Below are positions 42,376 to 55,018 of a stretch of 64,000 nt of DNA, one piece after another. The notes beneath the pieces are model-generated. The model was not told the origin of the DNA, did not search any database, and saw only the letters and a program-made list of their open reading frames with translations. Numbering within the stretch: position 1 is the first letter of the stretch; the number at the start of each line of letters is the position of its first letter. The stretch comes from Endomychus coccineus (taxonomy: Eukaryota > Arthropoda > Insecta > Coleoptera > Endomychidae): the NCBI GenBank assembly GCA_958510875.1, contig OY294067.1, positions 145,870,675 to 145,934,674 of the forward strand, read 5' to 3'. Made by a program: the position numbers and the translations under genes.

Positions 42376-43762
42376 TTAATTAAGGAATAGGCCAAATATT
42401 ATGATAGTCAATAAAATGATGTATAATGGAGAAGTCCAATAATGGGCTGAATTTTGTGGCATGTCCTTGAGGGTTATTTGCCGAATTTCTCGTTGTTCTT
42501 TCAGTAACTGATATAATCGGTCTAAAGTTACGTCTTGCAGGATTAATTGTTGGCTTGAATGGTTGGCAACTCTCGTTGTAGGCACAGCGGGTAATAAAAG
42601 TGGTTGTCCAGCTATAATGTCCTCATTATTTGTGTATAGGCTTTTTGCTGTTTGAAACATGCAGTTGGTAGGTAGCTCGATTAAGAATGTGCCTATGAGA
42701 ATAGTAAAGTCGGATTTGTGACACGTGAGTTTGACTTTCACGGCTTCTGGTAAAACAGCGATGTAATGTGTTGAAGAGATTTGTTCAATTATTTCTTGAT
42801 CGACCAAAACTGGACACGCTGTGGTATTTGAATTCTTTAGTTGAAGGAGTTGATGCGTGCAGTCGTTTTGGGTTGTTTGTTCTATGGGCCTTCCATTGGC
42901 ACAGTAATACAATGGGTGGATGTTTCTGCATTCTTCATCTCCGCACTGATAGTAATCATCTTCCACAGCCAGACAAGGTTTGAAAGGGACGTGAGTGGTT
43001 TTATCTCTAGTAGGTATAGAATACAAATGGTAATAGGAATTAGTTTGGGGATAGACAATCGGAAAGTGAATTAAGAAGACTATTCGGTCCATGGAGTGAT
43101 ATGACTGAACATCTAATATTTCATAGTATTTATAACTGTTTTGCAGATTGTCACCAAACATCAATTCATCAGAGGAATGATGTTTCAAGAGTTTCTGTAT
43201 AATGAAGTTCATATCACTGATTTTTAACATGCTGTCTCGCAAAAGCTACTGCATTTTCTAGATTATTCAATACTTGAAGAATTATAGTCAAGACTGAGTT
43301 TACTTCATCATAAGCATTTTTTGGTGTGAAATAACTTTTGAAGTAAAACAAAGCTGTGTTTAGGTCTTCGTAAATTGCTTTGATTCTATCAGCTATTTCC
43401 TTTTCATTTTGTTTAATCAAGGATAAAGTGATATTATATTCCTCAAGAATTTTCGTAGTCAGTGAAATCTGTTTATTAAGGTTTGATGCAATATTATCTT
43501 GGTTTGATTTCAAATTAGTAATAGCCTCGTCGTAACGACGACCATCTTCGGCGTCCAAATTGCCGGAAATACTTTTGAAGATGGATCCTAAGCCATTTAT
43601 CAGACCTCGTTTAAATCTTGTATTCGGTTGTAGAGGTATTAATTTCTGTTTGGCAAGCTCTATCTGAAAAAGTATAGAATTTGCTATATTACGTAATTCA
43701 ATGGAATAGAGTTCGTGTTTTTCTGTTATTGATGATTTCATTTTTTTAAATTGATCGTTCAT
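42376..43762 (-). pseudogene. Env-like fusion glycoprotein, frameshifted
   Basis: Two frames: 43762-43214 and 43242-42376. The first has a furin-like site RFKR followed by a hydrophobic fusion-peptide-like start (GLINGLGSIF) and a coiled coil, as in gypsy Env and baculovirus F proteins. The second has a Cys-rich ectodomain (CLAVEDDYYQCGDEECRN...HPLYYC) and a C-terminal membrane helix YIILLTIIIFGLFL. A further frame at 42395-42207 may be the cytoplasmic tail. The frameshift falls where the two frames overlap (43214-43242). No signal peptide seen. Confidence 0.8.
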
Positions 43763-44042
43763 TGTATTTCGATTGGTCTTAAGTCGTAATAATGGATAAA
43801 TGTGTGATAACTATCTTTTAATTTTGCATACCCTAACTTATAAGGAAGGATATCGGGATTGGAATCGAGGTTGGTTATTTCAATGTCTTGAGCCATGTCC
43901 AGAGCCGTCACGGCTAGTACTGTCCTGTAAATTGATATTGTTTTGGTTATTTAAAGGTTTTCTTAGATTGCTTTCATGGTAATATGTTACAGGTGTTTCA
44001 ATAGTAATACCTTTATCATTTTGAACTGGGTACATTTTGAAT

Positions 44043-44835
44043 TTAGGACTTATCACGAGAATTTGTTTCATGGTAGATTAATTCACCCGGTTTATAGATC
44101 AGAGGATCTTGTCTATCTTTGTTCCGTTTTTCTATATTTCTTTCTTTTTGATTTGACATTTGCCGATTCAAATGTTTGTATATTTCGGCAGTGCATTCTT
44201 TGTGTTGGTTAATATAATTTGTATATGATTTCTCATTAAGGTCTATATCGAACGGACTGTTTGCATCCAAATGACCGTTTATGACATCTATTGGACGTTG
44301 TTTGGTGCCTGAGTGAATAGAATGATTATATCCAAGTATTGCGTGAGGCATTTGATCTAGGATGTTTAGATCCTTTTTTGTTTCTCTAATAATTCTTAGG
44401 TGTTCAAGGATAGTTGAATGAAACCTTTCAATAGCACTATTAGAATTAGGGTTTAGAGGTGTCGTATAATGAAGCTTGATTTTGTTCAATAAGGCTAATT
44501 CTTTTATTATATTAATTTTCAACTCGGTACCATTGTCTATTGTCAATAATTTCGGGGTACCGTGATGATTCAAGAAATGTATAAATGCTTTAGTGACATG
44601 AACAGCTGTTAATGCGGTGATTGGGTAGGCTTGGGCATATTTGGAGAAGGTGTCTATAATAGTGAGAAATTTCTGAGTTTTGATAGTGAAAGTATCTGCG
44701 TGAACGATTTAAAATGGTTTTTTAGCAGTAGGAGTGAGTTCAAATTTTTATTTAGGTGGATTCCTATTATATTTCATCCTCTGACATAACTCGCAGTTAT
44801 TGACATATTTTGTGATACTACCTCTTATATTAGGC
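44043..44835 (-). pseudogene. Ty3/gypsy integrase, with stop
   Basis: Minus strand. From 44835: a CELCQRMKY zinc-finger part, an in-frame stop near 44709, IDTFSKYAQAYP (first catalytic D), then an open frame of 176 codons (44573-44043) with TIDNGTE (second D) and SNSAIERFHS (E). C-terminal domain ends PGELIYHET. Confidence 0.85.
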
Positions 44836-45944
44836 TAGTAATACTTTCGTTTTATTTGAGCTTCTGTTTCGGTAATCCCGCTATGGTTTGTTTCACTTTC
44901 GTGACACAATTCAACAATTTCGTCTTGAGATTCTGGTTTTCTCACATCTTCTAATACGTTATTACAAATAATAAGTTTTAAAGAGGAGTTTTTGAAGGTG
45001 TCCTTCAAAATTTGGCAAAATTTAGGGATAAGCTCTTTTCGGTCTATATTTACAGCAAATGTTTTATTGGTTCTAGTGAATTCTTTGAATATGTCTATTA
45101 TTTCATGTTCGAGATTGTTTTCAGAAACCTGTACAGTGGTCCTAGTTCTATTTTCGAAAGGTCTGGTAAGTATTAGTAATCTTGGTGCATGAAAAACGAC
45201 TTTTAAAAATATCTGATATGGGAAATTATTAATTGCTGTTTCTGATATTGCTATTTCAAGAATTGGGTTTTCACGACTAGTGTGAACAGTATTATTATCA
45301 CCGTTATCATCTTGATTTTCGACGTCACTTAGATCGGGGGTTTCGTCTATATTACCTGCGACGGAATGTCTGTCGTCTTGATTATTTTCATTATTATTAT
45401 TTGTAATTTCTATTGTAGAAGGATTTCGTTCTTGGAAGATATCATTAGCGTGGAATTCGTTAATTTCTACTCGACTTAGTGCATCTGCATGACCATTTAA
45501 GGTACCTTTTTTATGTGGAATAGTGTAATAGAATTCGTATAATTTCAATCGCCACCTTGTTAATTTCGCCTCAGCATCTTTTATTGAAAATAACCAATGT
45601 AAGGGCTTGTGGTCTGTATAAATAAAGAACTTGCGGCCATAAATATATGGGCGAAAATATTTAGTTGCCCACACGATTGCGAGAAGTTCTCGTTCAATTG
45701 TACTATAGTTTTGTTCAGCCTGAGTTAATGTTCTTGACGCATAGGCTATAGGTTTATCACGACCTATTGGTCCTTGCGATAGCACCGCACCCAGAGCAAA
45801 TTGGCTAGCATCTGTTGACAGATTGGAGGGTTGAGTGAAATCAGGGTAGCATAATAGGGGTTCATTGGTCAATAGATCTTTACAAGTTTCAAAACATTGA
45901 ATATATTCTGAATTGAGGTTGATTTTTGCATTTTTTTCAGACAT
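44835..45944 (-). pseudogene. Ty3/gypsy RNase H and connector; RT palm missing
   Basis: 369 open codons. LSTDASQFALGAVLSQ, ERELLAIVWA, FRPYIYGRKF and TDHKPLHWL are the gypsy RNase H motifs, followed by an HADALSR end and an acidic spacer, then the HHCC start of integrase (CHESETNHSG). No YxDD palm is found between the protease motif (46.1 kb) and this frame; only about 100 bp lie between them. Confidence 0.88.
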
Positions 45945-46089
45945 GATGTTAGTGGTTTAGTAATTTTTGCATAACAGAAGTGTCGTGCTTAGAGGACGCA
46001 AAAGAGGTCGAAACGACAAACAGCTCATAAGTTTTATATTAATTAGAATATTTGTTCACGATTTCGGGGTCTAAAAAAGATTTGGTTGC

Positions 46090-47503
46090 ACCAGTATCAA
46101 TCAATAATTTCAATGGGGGATCGTGTATATCAATAAACGGTTATTGTCGTTTGTCAAAGGAATTATTGAATTCTACTATGGTTTCGGATCTTGGGACGTG
46201 TTCTCGTGAAAATCCTGAAATTCTTCTTCAAGGAATTCATATTCATAATCATTTTCGTATTCCTGAGGATACTCTGCCTCAGTATCGGGAGAACACTCTG
46301 TACAGTTCTCATCTGAAAATTCTACTTGTTCTGTATCAAACAATTCCTCAGCATGCCAATTTTGTTTGGGTACAGATTGTGGTTTTAATCCCGTATTCTT
46401 TGTAGTCATGCTCATGGGTGTTGGTCTATATGGGAACGTTCCGTTGGATTTGGGCTTGAAAACATTTGTTGGTCTTGATGGTTTACCGAATACTTGTTGG
46501 TTCGTAAAGAATTTTTGTGGTATCTGTCTCTGTGTTGGTTGTACATTTACGGGACCAGTAGGAAAAGATGGTCTAATTTTGGGATAATTTTGGTGGAACA
46601 TATTGTTAGAGGTAGAAGTCTGAGAGTGTTGTTATGTAAAATTGTTCGAAAAATGATTTTGTGATGAATGATTTTGGTGTACTTCATGAGAAATATTTTT
46701 CTTTTGTGAATGCATATTAACGGGTTGTTGAATATTATGTGAATGTGAACTTAGAATATATTTAATGTTATCTTCGTTTCTAATGAAATTTATTGCATCT
46801 AACATTGCTTTTGGTTCCTTTGTACGGACCATAATTCCGTAAGGGTTTCGTAGACCTGTCAAAAATACTTCCAGGGCTTGATTTTTATACATATTTAATT
46901 TAAATTTGCGTATATTCATATCATTTCCGTGAATAGCAAGATAGTTGTAAGTGGTGTTTAACATCTTTCTCACACGGTCATGAAACTGATAAGGGGTTTC
47001 ATGTTGCAACTGCCTTAGGTTATTCAAGTCTAGAGATAGACACGTTTCATTCCTAGGATCGCTAAAGTTTCTTGTTTATTCGTTTTTAATCTCTTGGATA
47101 GTACTAGCACAACTTATGTTAACAACTTCCCTTGCATGTCCTTTTAATTTACTTATTATAGTGCGAAAAATGATTATGTTCTGGGAATTATTTACGTTTT
47201 GTTGATCAAGGAATTGCGTAACTATACTATCGATACTCTCTAAAAAGAAATTCAATCCGTTTACATTTCCATCAAATTCAGGAATTGTTTCGGCATGTAC
47301 TTTGGTGAAATTTGATACTTGGGTCATCTTGTATGAATTTTGTTCTACTTGAACAGATCCAAAGGTAATGTTAGAATTATTTTTTGTAATTTCACTATTG
47401 CTCGATGCAAGAGAGAAATTATTTAACCTATCGGTTAGTTGATCGATAAACTATAGATTGTCTTCACAAGAGGATTGAGAGGATCTAGAGGAGTCTGACA
47501 TAT
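46090..47503 (-). pseudogene. Gag-like region and aspartic protease motif
   Basis: Start MSDSSRSSQSS at 47503 runs to a TAG after 16 codons. Further frames: 47327-47076 (EFDGNVNGLNFFLESID, capsid N-terminal part), 47027-46632 (LNTTYNYL...ALEVFLTGL, capsid C-terminal part) and 46601-46176 (Pro/Gln-rich then acidic linker). At about 46150-46090 LLIDTGATKSFL is the aspartic protease site. Several stops: inactive. Confidence 0.78.
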
Positions 47504-47510
47504 GAAAAAT

Positions 47511-49235
47511 AAAATGGAGTGCTTACAGTACGATTCTGGTATACATCGAACTCGAACTGGAAGGCCTCTGGACTGGAGATGATATGCCGGTTACAACACT
47601 TTCGCTGAAGGAAGTGAAGAAACGTTTATCGTTCAAATTGCCACTAAACTGTTGAAACAGAAAAGTTATCCACGTCGGATTTATCGTAGCAATTCTGTTC
47701 GCAGCAGCAATTATATAACTCGTTTTTCGATTTTATTGAATAAAATATATCATACAATATATTGAGATGTTAATTATAAGAATATCATGTCAGAACTGAT
47801 GTGAATACAGCAGATTATGTATGTGTAACCTCACGTGCACATTGCAAGTCAGCACTATATACTCGTAGATATATGATAATTCTATTAATGTTTATAATAC
47901 AACGATGTTTTCTTAGAATATAACTCGCGACTGCTGAGATGTCGTTGGAGCTCACAGCACCGACCAGATTGATGATATAATATCCCACATTATGATATTG
48001 AGATGAGATGTAGTATTCCAAATCACTGCCTTTTTTTTCTCCACAGTTATGGAAAGGCGATGCGAGAGGTGACACGATTCCATGATAAGATCAAATCAGG
48101 AATGTGGGACAAGTGTATGTTAATATTTCAATTGAAGTTCTAATTAAATTGAGATTTCGGAATATTATGGATTCAGGACTTATTACTACACTTCCCATAC
48201 TAATTGAAGTTTGTATTTGAATAATGTCCTATATTAGCAATTGCCAACTGCCGTTGTTTTTACGGTTGTAGCAAGTATATTGAAATGGTTACATAAATTT
48301 CATAATATTCAATCCAAAATCTCATGATATCACTTTATAATATCATCTGAAGATATTATTAAACCATTAATCGAATAGAGCATAGTTTATGTAACTGAAT
48401 TATCGTTGTGAACATCATAATGGCATAAAGACCTATGAAGCGGGTTATAAAGTTAGTTGTTGTATGCATGTAATCTAATATCACTATATTTTATATTGTA
48501 AATTTTAGCTATGTACACTCGTAATATTATGTACTAAGGGACTCCTCCTAATTTTCCCTAAATAGCATAAAACGATATTTCTGCAAGCAAACAACACTGT
48601 TCAGTGGAATAGCTTACTCGTTAATATTAATATTGTATGTTTAGTATGGTAGAATAATGTCAAATTTTATGACAAAAATGGCAAAGGGATAGTTGTTAAC
48701 TCCTCATAGATGAAATGAACAAATATTCATTCCCTCGTTTGAATGTTGGATTAAATATGAAATATGTGATGGCTTCAACTTTGCACATCAAAGTGTCTTT
48801 GCAGTAGTAGTCGCATGACGGTATCAGCGACAAGCAAAACGGAAGAATGTAATCCAAGATAATTAGTGTAATACCATCCAATGTAATAGAACTTAGTTTC
48901 TGGAGTTATGCTTGTCGTGTTGCATTGTCAATTATCAACAAAATGGAACATGTTGTTCCATAACTTCATGAACAAGAAATAATCATCACCCTTATCCATT
49001 GAACTACTGTTAAAGTACTGAGGACCTGTCAACAACGATGTAGCCATCATCAGAGTAAGCTAAATTGTAAATCAAAATGTGCTTGCTTGAATACTACTTG
49101 GATATGATAATGCAAACAAGGGTTTACTCAGCTGTGAATAAATTGGAATTCAATAAATTGACCTTCCGCTCATACATTTCCATCCCTTCCAAATTACCTA
49201 ACTAGATATTTGTTCGTACTGTGTTTTAAAAGTGA
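47511..49235. other. No recognisable gene
   Basis: AT-rich sequence. The first ~300 bp, upstream of gag, may include the gypsy element's leader and 5' LTR, but no border was found. The rest shows no family signature. Confidence 0.35.
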
Positions 49236-49239
49236 TAAG

Positions 49240-49420
49240 CATGTTCGAGAAATGGTGTGACCTGTATTCAGAATATGTTCGGCTAACGCTGATTTTTCAC
49301 CATCATTTTTCTTTATATGGGCAAAATGTTTTTCATACCAAGTTAAAATGTTCCTTCTAGTTTGAACCACATAGCATTTTGAACACTATAACAGTGGCGA
49401 GCGTTTATTTTACACATCTG
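49240..49420 (-). pseudogene. PLE GIY-YIG endonuclease fragment
   Basis: Minus strand reads CYVVQTRRNILTWYEKHFAH...SALAEHILNTGHTISRT, the C-terminal half of a Penelope-type GIY-YIG domain (RxxEH and AxHxxxTGH motifs). Confidence 0.65.
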
Positions 49421-50290
49421 AAATATTGTTTGACTGAGGTCATCAACTACCAGCAGTTTCGATGTGGAACCAGCCGCTTATGTTCTCACTTTCAAACAAG
49501 TAACACACCCAATCGCAAGTTATAAGCTCACTTTCTAAACTTCTAATTTCTGAAGCTATAATGTTCCTGTCAACTTCAAATTGAATTTTCCGGGGACGTG
49601 AATAGATTAGAAATCATATCTCACCGCTGATCCTAATTGTAACAGTCGTCTGAGTATAATTATTCCAGGTAGCGTTAATACCTGATCGGCCTGTCGAATG
49701 AATTGAGAATTGTTTGTTGGAACCTGCTAGAGTATCAAAGATTTTAGTTGATCTGCATATCTCAGGATTCTTTTGAGCTGCCATCAGTAGGTTCATGATT
49801 CAGCTCACATAAAAGCTGCTTCAGACTAGTTGCCATGATCCCTTTCTAGAGATCGTCTCGAATTACTCACAATTGTATATTCAAATCTATTCAAGCGTAC
49901 ACACTGAAGTTCTTTCTGTAGGTCGTATTCGCTGACAAGTGATTGAGAATTATCAGTCGAACTCGTTAATCAAATTAAATAATGAATACTTATTGAATAA
50001 AAGTTAGTAAAATTCAGTATATAGAAACACAACAACACGATTATAATGTTGGACCAAAAATCTGGCTATGGGAATGACAGCATATGAATTTGAAGCTTGG
50101 TCGAATTCAGTATCACCCCAAGTGAGAACCTGGGAGAAACTTATCGATGTCGCTAGTTCTACCCCTTTTGCCAGCAAGTGAGTACTTGCTCAGGTTCTCT
50201 AAGAGAATTAGAATCAGTGAGAGCCAATTAGGTCAAGCTTCGAACAGTGATCGATTTCGCCCTCGACCACTCCGATGACTGATAGATAAT
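49421..50290. other. No recognisable feature
   Basis: Unique AT-rich sequence without a coding pattern. Confidence 0.3.
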
Positions 50291-50296
50291 ATTCAC

Positions 50297-51176
<880 letters not shown>

Positions 51177-51217
<41 letters not shown>

Positions 51218-51262
51218 TCTACGTGTTTCAATAAGCCGCTACTCCCAAGAAAAATAAACTAA

Positions 51263-51309
<47 letters not shown>

Positions 51310-51321
51310 TATACATGTATA

Positions 51322-51396
<75 letters not shown>

Positions 51397-51421
51397 GTAT
51401 ATATATATATATATATATATC
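51177..51421. repeat. (TA)n microsatellites
   Basis: TA tracts at 51177-51212 and 51265-51421, separated by ~50 bp of unique sequence. The Tyr-Ile frames here are artefacts. Confidence 0.95.
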
Positions 51422-52335
51422 CCTCTATCAATGCTGCGTCTCTATATTAGCAATTTACATCTAATGCTACGTCCAACGTAATATTGCATCCGTATACTGG
51501 ACGCAGTAGTGCATTTCATTATAACTGGCTCCCCATCATCATGCCAACAATGTGGTTATCATTTTCTGTTGAACTATATAATGAACAACACACACCCTTT
51601 GATTTGTTACTCTCACTATAGTCATTAAATTACTATCGACATATATCTATGTCGAACATAGACGCAACATCGATATCGATTTGAAAGAAATGAATATTAT
51701 TAGTACGCCACAAATGGAACTAGAGGCGCTGAATAATATACGGTTCGTATATTTATCTTTTATATCACTGTGAAACCTGCATCTATAGATTTGGCAATGT
51801 TGTAAATCGAATATCATGAGGTTCCTACGACGTCAGTTGAGACAGTATGAATGCCAAGAGTTGATATTCCTTTTATGCAACGGTGGCATGAAAGATATAC
51901 TGGCTCTCCGCACTTATACTATCTCAGCTTCTTCCTTATATAAACTAACGAAATAACAATATTTTTTGAATAATCACATAATGAATGTTTCAATGGTGGA
52001 AGTCATTACTCTATGATAATCTAGCATATTGATATCAAAAAATTAAACAATTTCACTTTGTTTCTATCAAATATATTATAGAAACAAATACTAATGTATG
52101 AAAATATGAAAAATCCTGGCTATTTATGGTACAATATAAGACACAGGTAACAAGTGGGGTTCCGGTTGGTGGAATATATTGCTACAATGTAGAATAGTAT
52201 AATTGAAATTGGACAATGAGGTACAGCTTATATTGTGATAAGGAAATTTTAATGCGGAGGTATACTAGGAAACCACAAAAGGATTATGTGAAATTTTACG
52301 TTATCAAGACCTGAAACAGGATTCAGTAGTACACG
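51422..52335. other. No recognisable feature
   Basis: AT-rich sequence without coding or repeat signature that I can name. Confidence 0.3.
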
Positions 52336-52660
52336 TCCAGTTGATCGTTCAAAATTTTTTGGAAATTTCTATTGATACTGGTATGTTCAATTTAAAACTT
52401 CTACTCTGGTTAGGTAAAATTTTAATTTCATCTAAATTTGAAAAAGTGTGCCCCGTTTCTGAAATATGCTTAGAGAAAGATGAATCCGTTTTATTAAGTT
52501 CAAAATATCGAAAATGTTCATTATATCTAATTTCTATGTTACGACTAGATCTACAGATGTAAAAGTTATCACTTACTGAACTAGTTAATTTGTATACTCC
52601 AGGGTTATTAAACTCATTTGTTTTATCTTCAGCATTAAACAAAAAATTGGACAACTTATT
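52336..52660 (-). pseudogene. PLE GIY-YIG domain, inverted partner 1
   Basis: Minus strand encodes GVYKLTSS...NFYICRSSRNIEIRYNEHFRYF.LNKTDSSFSKHISETGHTFSNLDEI. The GIY equivalent is GVY and YIG is YIC. The frame ends before the family C-terminus. It faces the partner at 52940-53262. Confidence 0.75.
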
Positions 52661-52939
52661 TTGAAGTTAGAAGCTCACTTTTAGATTATATTTCGATAAA
52701 ATGGTAAAATGTCTGCAATTCTTTCACTTACGATACCAAAATATGTGAGGTGAACTTGTTTTGATGAATAATCAGTATTCTTTGTGATAGGATAGATATT
52801 TGAGTAGGTCAATTTATGCTTCTTTCTGTAGATTGATGTCTCCTGAAAACCTCAATGAAGAATTGGATATAATCAATGTTATGGTTTTCAACCTCAAATT
52901 ATAACCAAATTAATTGACAAAAAAAAACAGAAATTGATT

Positions 52940-53262
52940 TACTCAATCATCAAAACACGTTTAGTGAATCTGGAGTAAATAAATTAACCGGTTCAGAGTG
53001 TGATAACTTTTACATCGGTAGACCCAGTCGTAATATAGAAATTAGATATAAGGAACATTTTCGATCTTCAAGAGTTGATAACATAGATTCATTTTTCTCT
53101 GACAATATTTTAGGAACAGGGCACATTTTTTCAAATTTAGATGAAGTTTGAATTTTACATAACTAGAGTAGAGGCTTTCAATTGAACCCACTAGAATCAA
53201 TAGAAATATATGCTAAAAATAATGAGAATGAAACGTTAAATGATCAACTGGACGTGTAACAC
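52940..53262 (+). pseudogene. PLE GIY-YIG domain, inverted partner 2
   Basis: Plus strand reads CDNFYIGRPSRNIEIRYKEHF...HIFSNLDEV, with a stop, then RGFQLNPLESIEIY and NDQLDV. Both copies end at the sequence GATCAACTGGACGTGT, at 52335 and 53243 in opposite orientation, so they form a large inverted repeat of ~0.3-kb arms with ~280 bp between. Confidence 0.75.
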
Positions 53263-53513
53263 AGCATTCTATTTGATGGTCTGAAAACGCACAATTTCCC
53301 AAGATCCTCTTGTGCCCTCCAGGTACACCTCCACATCAGAATTTCCTTGTCACAATAACATCTATCCTGGAGATGATTCACATAGAACGGGATTCCAATT
53401 CTGTTATTGTGACCCATTTCTCGAGAATTTTTATATATAATTCATACTGGATCAAGAATCTTTATATTATTAACTTTACCTCATTATCCAATTTCAATTA
53501 TACTATTCGTACC

Positions 53514-53742
53514 ATATGGTTCCAACTTAGTGAGACATATTGTATATAAAATTCTAGGGAAATAGGTCACACTAACACATTTGCTTATTATTTTCGTCTT
53601 TACGTACGTTTCGGTCTCACGACCATCATGACACCGAAACTTACGTTGAGGCGAAAATAATAAGCATATGTGTTAGTGTGACCTATTTCCCGAGAATTTT
53701 ATATACAATATCACTAAGTTGGAACCATATGGAAAACTTTTT
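53514..53742. repeat. Inverted repeat of a dispersed element
   Basis: Left arm CCATATGGTTCCAACTTAGT...TTTCGTCTTTACG (53514-53625) is mirrored to 53742. The same end sequence GGTTCCAACTTAGTGA occurs at 55326 and 56388, and the inner block occurs at 7730. It may be a fold-back element or PLE-associated repeat. Confidence 0.75.
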
Positions 53743-53889
53743 TATTATTAATTTTAGGAAAAAAATTTCAAATATGCAATTAAATTCATTTACATTTGAA
53801 AAAATATTTTTTCTTTTTTGTCTACAATATCAATGCAAATTTAACTGTAGTTACATGTAATCTAGGATGCACTGACATACAAATGTTTT

Positions 53890-54990
53890 GTTGATATCAA
53901 GAAATGTTCGACAGTGAGTTTCAAAACGCGTTAGAATTTAGGACACATAAAAATGGTAGAGTTAACAACTTGTGGAGAGAAAATAGAAATTGTTTTGATT
54001 GTGGGAAGAAATTATGAAACACATAGAGAAGCAGCTATTATTTTCAATGAAAAACAATAAAAATATTAGTCATTCAACTCTTACGAAAATAGTAAATGAA
54101 TTTAAGATTACTGGAAGTATTAAAAATAATTTCAATGGAAAATGCCAAAAGCTGGTTGCCGATGAGAATACGCAGTTCGAAGTGATGCTATCACTGTGGT
54201 AGAGAACTGTCATTACGCAAAAGGAAATCGTTGATGGAACAAAATGTAAGTGAAGATACAGTGGCAAGAATTTTAAAACTAAATAAATATGAACTATTCA
54301 AACCAAAAATCATTCACACATTGAAAGAAAGGGATTATGATAGGCGCTTCGATTTTTGCTGTCTCATCCAAGGAGAGTTAGAAGATGACCCTTTCTTTAC
54401 AAGGTATATTTTTTTTTTCCGATGATGCATAATTTTCATGAAATGAAACTGTCTCGTCATAACATTATCCCTGGTGGTCTCAAAATAATCCAAATTTTGC
54501 AATAAAATCTCATGACCAATATTCATTTAAGACGAACGTGTGGTGTGGCATTTATAGGAATAAGCTATGAATGCCGAACGTTTTTTAAGAACTCACATCT
54601 ATGACTTCATGGACGAACTACCCTTACAAGAACGTCAATTGGTTTGAATAAGAGGGTGCCACATACCACGGTACATTGAATGTTAGGGAATATCTTGAAT
54701 ATATGTTCCATGGAAAAGTTATTCACAGATATTCTGATCTTTTTAAACTGCTGGATCCCCTGACTTAACCCCCCTTGATTACTTCTCATGGAGTTGGTTG
54801 ATGAAAGAAGTTTACAGGAAAGAGTCGTTTCAAGATGTTAACTATTTAGAGAGATTAATTTTAGAAACATGCCAATAAATTTCTCCACAAATGCTGAGAA
54901 ACGTATTACGTGAATTTACTAACAGAATGATTGGATGTATTGAACGAAAGGGTAGATATGTCGAGGGATTAGTGGAATGAGTGAAAAATT
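53890..54990 (+). pseudogene. Mariner/Tc1-like transposase, decayed
   Basis: Many stops and frameshifts. The N-terminal helix-turn-helix part (53999-54202: ISHSTLTKIVNEFKITGSIKNN) is followed by EDTVARILKLNKY, and the C-terminal part near 54750-54960 reads PLTPLDYFSWSWLMKEVYRKE...FTNRMIGCIERKGRYVEG across frames, as in mariner-like enzymes. The catalytic Asp positions cannot be followed reliably. Confidence 0.6.
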
Positions 54991-55018
54991 AATTTCTATT
55001 TATTTCTAGTATTAGACT

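Larger units (their letters stand above)
42207..47510 (-). mobile_element. Ty3/gypsy (errantivirus-like) element with env, decayed
   Basis: Minus strand, order gag (47.5-46.2), protease motif, RNase H, integrase, env (43.8-42.2). Nonsense and frameshift changes occur in all genes, and the RT palm is missing. LTRs not identified. Confidence 0.85.

Noticed and set aside
42376..43762. Baculovirus F protein or true viral insertion
   Set aside because: The gene lies in order after gypsy-type RNase H and integrase on the same strand, so a retroelement env is the simpler reading.
51228..51431. Tyr-Ile repeat protein
   Set aside because: Translation of the TA tract.
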